64,000 bases of DNA from an archaeon (GTDB taxonomy: Archaea; Thermoproteota; Thermoprotei_A; Marsarchaeales; Marsarchaeaceae): positions 18,236-82,235 of the forward strand of contig JAJYZJ010000001.1 of the NCBI GenBank assembly GCA_021800035.1, written 5' to 3'. Below, piece by piece: positions 60,528-64,000 of the stretch (position 1 is the first letter of the stretch; every line of letters begins with the position of its first letter). Below the pieces are notes generated by a model that was not told the origin of the DNA, made no database searches, and was given only the letters and a program-made list of their open reading frames with translations. Made by a program: the position numbers and the translations under genes.

Positions 60528-61748
60528 TTGTTTGACGCTGTAGTCAGAGCCAACCTGCTCGTGACCCCTGAAGGGCCGTGCTCCTTAGAGAACTGCAGAA
60601 CAAAAGAGACCCGCTCGGCTGCAGTGGCAATTTCTGGAGGTCGGATTGAGAGGGTAGACGAGTGGGACCGAATCAAAGCCTTGGACGCAAAGGTGGTACT
60701 GGATTACTCTGACTACTTAATGACTCCGGGTCTGGTGGACGCGCACACTCACCTAATTTATGCGGGGAACAGGGGACGGGAGCTAAAGTGGAAGCTCGAG
60801 GGTCTGGACTACAAGGAGATAGCAGAACGTGGAGGAGGAATATTCAGCACGACTAGGTCCACAAGAGAGGCGGATGCGTCAGCGCTGTTAGAGCTTGCGA
60901 GAAAGAGGTGCGCCTCCTCCATGGCTTCGGGTGTAACAACTCTGGAAGTGAAAACCGGTTACGGCCTGACCTATCAAGATGAAGTTAAACTGCTGTATGT
61001 TCTTTCAGTGCTTAAAAGCTCACTCCGCGCTCGCTTGATACGAAGCGTTCTCGCGGCCCACGCTATGCCGCCCGAATTCCCAGGAGGACGCGAAGGGTAC
61101 ATTAACTCTGTAGTTATGAAGCTGAGCGAATACGCAGCCAAGACGGGTCTGGCCGAATTTGTGGATGTGTTTTGTGAGCCAGGTTACTTCAGCATATCTG
61201 AAACGAGGAATATCCTCTCTCATGCCTCAAACTTGGGCCTCGGGCTGAAAGTGCACGCGGACGAATTTGTACGAAGCGGAGGGGCGGGACTGGCCGCAGA
61301 GCTAGGAGCCACTTCTGCGGACCACCTCGGAAAAGCCTCAAGGAGCGACTTGGAGCTCATGGCGCGAAAGGGGGTCACAGCTGTACTACTTCCGATGCTC
61401 TTCCACTACGCAATGCTTGACCCACCAAACCTTGAAAAGTATAGGGGCATAGGCCTTCGTGTGGCCTTGGCTTCTGATTTCAACCCAAACTCTCCTAATG
61501 ATTCCATGCTTGTTACAATGAACCATGCTTGTTACAATATGCGCATGCTTCCTGACGAGGCCCTTTGCGGGGCCACGACAAACGCAGCGTCAGCGCTCGG
61601 GTTGCATGACGTTGGCGCGATAAGAACGGGATGGCGCGCCGACTTGGCTGTATTCGATGTCGACGACCAAAATGATTTAATTACCCGCTGTGGTAGATCA
61701 CCCCTTGTGTTTTCGATGTGTGAAGGGCTTCCGATTCTAAGGGAGTAG
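60528..61748 (+). CDS. hutI: imidazolonepropionase
   Basis: 406-aa amidohydrolase of histidine degradation. Metal site DAHTHLIYAGNR, GGGIFSTTRSTREA (substrate), KVHADEF and SADHLGKAS, and the C-terminal LASDFNPNSPNDSML. TTG start 60528. No hutH, hutU or hutG in the window; it may be used alone or with genes elsewhere. Confidence 0.95.
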   Translation: MFDAVVRANLLVTPEGPCSLENCRTKETRSAAVAISGGRIERVDEWDRIKALDAKVVLDYSDYLMTPGLVDAHTHLIYAGNRGRELKWKLEGLDYKEIAERGGGIFSTTRSTREADASALLELARKRCASSMASGVTTLEVKTGYGLTYQDEVKLLYVLSVLKSSLRARLIRSVLAAHAMPPEFPGGREGYINSVVMKLSEYAAKTGLAEFVDVFCEPGYFSISETRNILSHASNLGLGLKVHADEFVRSGGAGLAAELGATSADHLGKASRSDLELMARKGVTAVLLPMLFHYAMLDPPNLEKYRGIGLRVALASDFNPNSPNDSMLVTMNHACYNMRMLPDEALCGATTNAASALGLHDVGAIRTGWRADLAVFDVDDQNDLITRCGRSPLVFSMCEGLPILRE

Positions 61749-61754
61749 GTCGGC

Positions 61755-63092
61755 TTGAAGATCACATCCTATCCGAGCGTAGGGCGATGGCTATCCAGAG
61801 TTCTTTCAAGAAGGACACGGTCAGAAGGCACCGTTCGGGTCTATCTATTCCATCTAATGAAGTTCTGCGAGTGGGCTAAGAAGTCTCCGGATGAGCTGAT
61901 AACTGAACACCTTAAGAATCAAGAATCTCCTGTTGAGGCCGTAAGAAGATTACATGAGGAGCTTGTTACCCAATATTTTCTCTTTTTGGAATCTACGAAG
62001 AAGCTATCCAGGAATACTGCCATACTTGCACATGCTACTATAAGGAGCTTCTACAAGGCAAACTATGCGCCATTGAAGCTTGAGACGCCGGAAAGCTGGC
62101 CCACTCGGCACGATAAGATTCCTACGAGGGCCGAGGTGCAGGCGATGTTGAAGGCGGCCAAGACTCCGCTAGAAAAGGCAATCTTGGCTTTTTCTGCCCA
62201 ATCGGGACAGAGAGTTGGCGTCATAATTTCGCTCAGATATCATATGGTAAAGGAAGCGCTTGCAGATGATGGCCCTGGGAGAATTCATGTCCCGTCCGAC
62301 TTGAAAGATGCCAAGGGCCATCTCGTAAACAAGCGTCGCCAGAATTATGATTTTTTCATAGGCGAGGATGCAAAATCGCTCCTAAAGTCTTACTTAGAAA
62401 CGCGAGGACAACTACACGGGGATGACCTTGTATTTGTAAACCCACGGAGAATAAGAGGTCGAACTGTGGCTCTGGATGATGAGGCCGTCAACAGGATGCT
62501 CAAGACTGCATCGAGAACAAGCGGCCAGTCTGTGGCTACTTCTAGGACTGTACACCATCATGTGCTAAGGAAGTATTTCCAAACCGCCATGGAAGAAGCG
62601 GGGGTTGCAGCAAACTGGTACAACTATATGATGGGCCATGTGCTCCCCAAAACCCAGCAGGCCTACTCCAAGCCATCATTGGAACAGCTCAAATCGGCCT
62701 ATGCCCGGGCTGAACCAAATCTAGGCTTATTGTCAGCTCTATCGCCTGAACGCACTTTCAGGACGGAACCTTCTTTGCTGAGAGAGCAAGCAGGTATGAA
62801 TGGCACAAGCTCAGCTGGGGAACTGAAGAAGGTTTTCGAACCTCTTGGCCATTCGCACCTTACCAGTGACCATCTGGACGCTCCCTACGCTACACACGGG
62901 GGAATCCCACAGACAAACGCGAGCCCCCAGGTATCGTCATCATCAGCCAGGTTGTCAAGAAACACATCGAAAGTTGAAAGAAGAATCGTTCCCCAAGAAG
63001 AACTTGAGACCCTATTGACAGACGGCTGGGAACCCGTAATGGAAATGTCAAACGGCCGCGTTGTAGTGCGCAGAGAGATATCAGTAGTCTGA
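61755..63092 (+). CDS. tyrosine recombinase with a C-terminal extension
   Basis: 445 aa. N-terminal SAM-like domain (1-120), then the catalytic residues: R in SGQRVGVI, H and R in VHHHVLRKYF, H in MGHVLPKTQQ and Y in AYSKPS. The last 110 residues, after about 335, form a Ser-rich linker and a small end domain (PQEELETLLTDGWEPVMEM) also seen on archaeal XerA-like proteins. No att repeat or other phage gene is visible nearby. TTG start 6 nt after hutI. Confidence 0.88.
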   Translation: MKITSYPSVGRWLSRVLSRRTRSEGTVRVYLFHLMKFCEWAKKSPDELITEHLKNQESPVEAVRRLHEELVTQYFLFLESTKKLSRNTAILAHATIRSFYKANYAPLKLETPESWPTRHDKIPTRAEVQAMLKAAKTPLEKAILAFSAQSGQRVGVIISLRYHMVKEALADDGPGRIHVPSDLKDAKGHLVNKRRQNYDFFIGEDAKSLLKSYLETRGQLHGDDLVFVNPRRIRGRTVALDDEAVNRMLKTASRTSGQSVATSRTVHHHVLRKYFQTAMEEAGVAANWYNYMMGHVLPKTQQAYSKPSLEQLKSAYARAEPNLGLLSALSPERTFRTEPSLLREQAGMNGTSSAGELKKVFEPLGHSHLTSDHLDAPYATHGGIPQTNASPQVSSSSARLSRNTSKVERRIVPQEELETLLTDGWEPVMEMSNGRVVVRREISVV

Positions 63093-63269
63093 ACGTGGAG
63101 TGTAAGGCTATGGCTCGCGTATCTGAGATGAGTTTGTAAGGAATGGAAGCGTCAGGGCTTGTTCGCGACAATAATTCAGATAAACCGACACCTCGAAGAC
63201 TCGTGCAATTTCAATTTTCCGGGAAACGGGGAAGGCAAACTCGTCCGAAGCTGGTTGAACTAGGCGCTA

Positions 63270-63656
63270 TCAAGTCCGCCTTCTTGGACCCGCAGTCACA
63301 GGTGCAAGTTTTAGCCTAAGGTTATCAATAAGGCCGAGATCCGCGTCAAGTGGACCGCCGATTTGGGAGAAATCAGCCTCATTCCCCAAGTAACCGAGTT
63401 GTTCAACCTCCTTTTCTAGAGTGATTAAATCGAAGAAGGCTGGCCCGAACTCATCAAAAATTTCGCTCAACTGCTCGCTCAACAACTTCAACTCAGTTTG
63501 TGAAACCTTCCTCTGTTTGCTGAAATTCCTTAGTGAACTGCATGTCACAATGTCAGATACTTCTACACCAAGAAGGTCAGTCAGAGTTGACACTATATCC
63601 CCTACGGTCAGGGAGACACCGGTTCCCTTTCGGTCTTTTCTAGCTGAGGCCTGCAT
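63270..63656 (-). CDS. hypothetical helical protein
   Basis: 128 aa, mostly helical: ISDIVSTLTDLLGVEV-like start (GDIVSTLTDLLGVEVSDI), then TELKLLSEQLSEIFDEF and LITLEKEVEQLGYLG. One cysteine (IVTCSS). No family recognised. Convergent with the recombinase. Confidence 0.6.
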   Translation of the reverse strand: MQASARKDRKGTGVSLTVGDIVSTLTDLLGVEVSDIVTCSSLRNFSKQRKVSQTELKLLSEQLSEIFDEFGPAFFDLITLEKEVEQLGYLGNEADFSQIGGPLDADLGLIDNLRLKLAPVTAGPRRRT

Positions 63657-63689
63657 ATTTTGTCAGGCATAATTCAATCGCATTATTAT

Positions 63690-63709
63690 AGCCCGTGTGA
63701 AAACGGGCT
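63690..63709. terminator. hairpin AGCCCGT-N6-ACGGGCT
   Basis: A 7-bp stem between two minus-strand genes, downstream of the partial gene at the window edge. It may terminate transcripts from that gene. Confidence 0.4.
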
Positions 63710-63840
63710 CTGTGTTTTGGCTCTGTACGCTACTTTGTTGCTGTTCATACCGAATCCACTTGAATTCGAGATAATTTTCCATTTTAATCAAAATTCATTT
63801 ACGAGTTTATGCAGAAACCATAGAAATAGTATTTGTTTGC

Positions 63841-64000
63841 TTATTCCTGTGTGAGTTCTCGCTTTATTTCCTGGAATCTTCTGTGGAATTCCTCAGCATC
63901 TTTATCTCTGTCCTGTTCCAGCATCATAGTTGACGCTACATAAGAGTACAGTTCGAGTGGCTCGTGATCCCCTTTAAAATGCTCAATTGCTGCAGACTTA
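63841..64000 (-). CDS. 3' end of a minus-strand gene (partial)
   Basis: The minus frame is open from the window edge (63999) to TAA 63841-63843, giving 52 helical, charged residues (AIEHFKGDHEPLELYSYVAS ... LTQE). The gene begins outside the window. Not recognised. Confidence 0.55.
   Translation of the reverse strand, partial: KSAAIEHFKGDHEPLELYSYVASTMMLEQDRDKDAEEFHRRFQEIKRELTQE

Noticed and set aside
61755-63092. Integrated virus or plasmid marked by the tyrosine recombinase
   Set aside because: No structural, replication or att-repeat signals; the neighbours are chromosomal; it resembles a housekeeping XerA-like recombinase.
1-64000. CRISPR array, rRNA or tRNA genes
   Set aside because: No regular repeat-spacer pattern, no rRNA-like stretch and no cloverleaf were recognised by reading; small tRNAs with introns could be missed.

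Overview
The window reads as chromosomal DNA of a sulfur-oxidising archaeon. Archaeal signs seen directly: many genes start at or near the expected transcription start, about 25-35 nt after a TATA-like box (lrp, dsrE3, tusA, aldolase, padR, lysA, sqdB, thiB); TTG and GTG starts are frequent; and several families are of archaeal type (Sso10a-like winged helix, MTAP with a C-terminal CxC, sqdB/agl3-like gene, ACR3-LMW ArsC). The lineage cannot be fixed from the sequence alone; a Thermoproteota-like acidophile or thermophile is a guess. No rRNA, tRNA or CRISPR array was seen.

Region 1 (1-12804, all plus strand) is a nearly gap-free sulfur oxidation locus. It holds the 3' part of an sHdr operon (tail of an upstream gene, hdrA, the conserved 'hyp' gene, hdrC2, hdrB2), a lipoate-binding protein (lbpA), a DsrE-like protein, an LplA+LplB-like lipoate ligase, a Mrp-type ATPase, dsrEFH, a membrane protein next to aprBA, aprB, aprA, sat and a metallophosphoesterase. 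Together these would oxidise carrier-bound sulfane sulfur to sulfite on the lipoyl arm of LbpA (sHdr), then sulfite to APS (AprAB), and APS to sulfate plus ATP (Sat).

Region 2 (13137-15349) holds an Lrp/AsnC regulator and a divergent pair. On one side is tusA. On the other is a three-gene operon: dsrE3-like, an unknown 120-aa gene, and a low-molecular-weight phosphatase homologue whose catalytic loop is destroyed. The divergent promoter region carries repeated CAAATG palindromes. This is the best candidate for an undescribed sulfur-transfer or sensing module.

Region 3 (15350-37939) is a mixed accessory region with long gene-free gaps: a sedolisin protease, a YCII protein, a HExxH protein, class II aldolase, PadR plus ABC exporter, APC permease with a membrane-anchored amidase/beta-propeller protein, Ogt, an arsenic operon (Rdx-acr3-arsC with divergent HxlR), DinB, a DUF1059-like protein, a glycosyltransferase, an S9 peptidase and a class II glutamine amidotransferase.

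Region 4 (38303-50741) holds lysA, sqdB/agl3 with galU (UDP-sulfoquinovose supply, a use for sulfite), GNAT, a thiBPQ-like thiamine transporter, methylpurine glycosylase, Pit phosphate transporter with its DUF47 partner, a second HExxH paralogue, and a GAF protein resembling free-methionine-sulfoxide reductase. Region 5 (50797-64000) holds a frameshifted UbiD pseudogene, an HpaB-fold protein, regulators, MTAP, a half-length deoxyhypusine-hydroxylase-like HEAT protein, a persulfide-dioxygenase-like hydrolase, HutI and a tyrosine recombinase.
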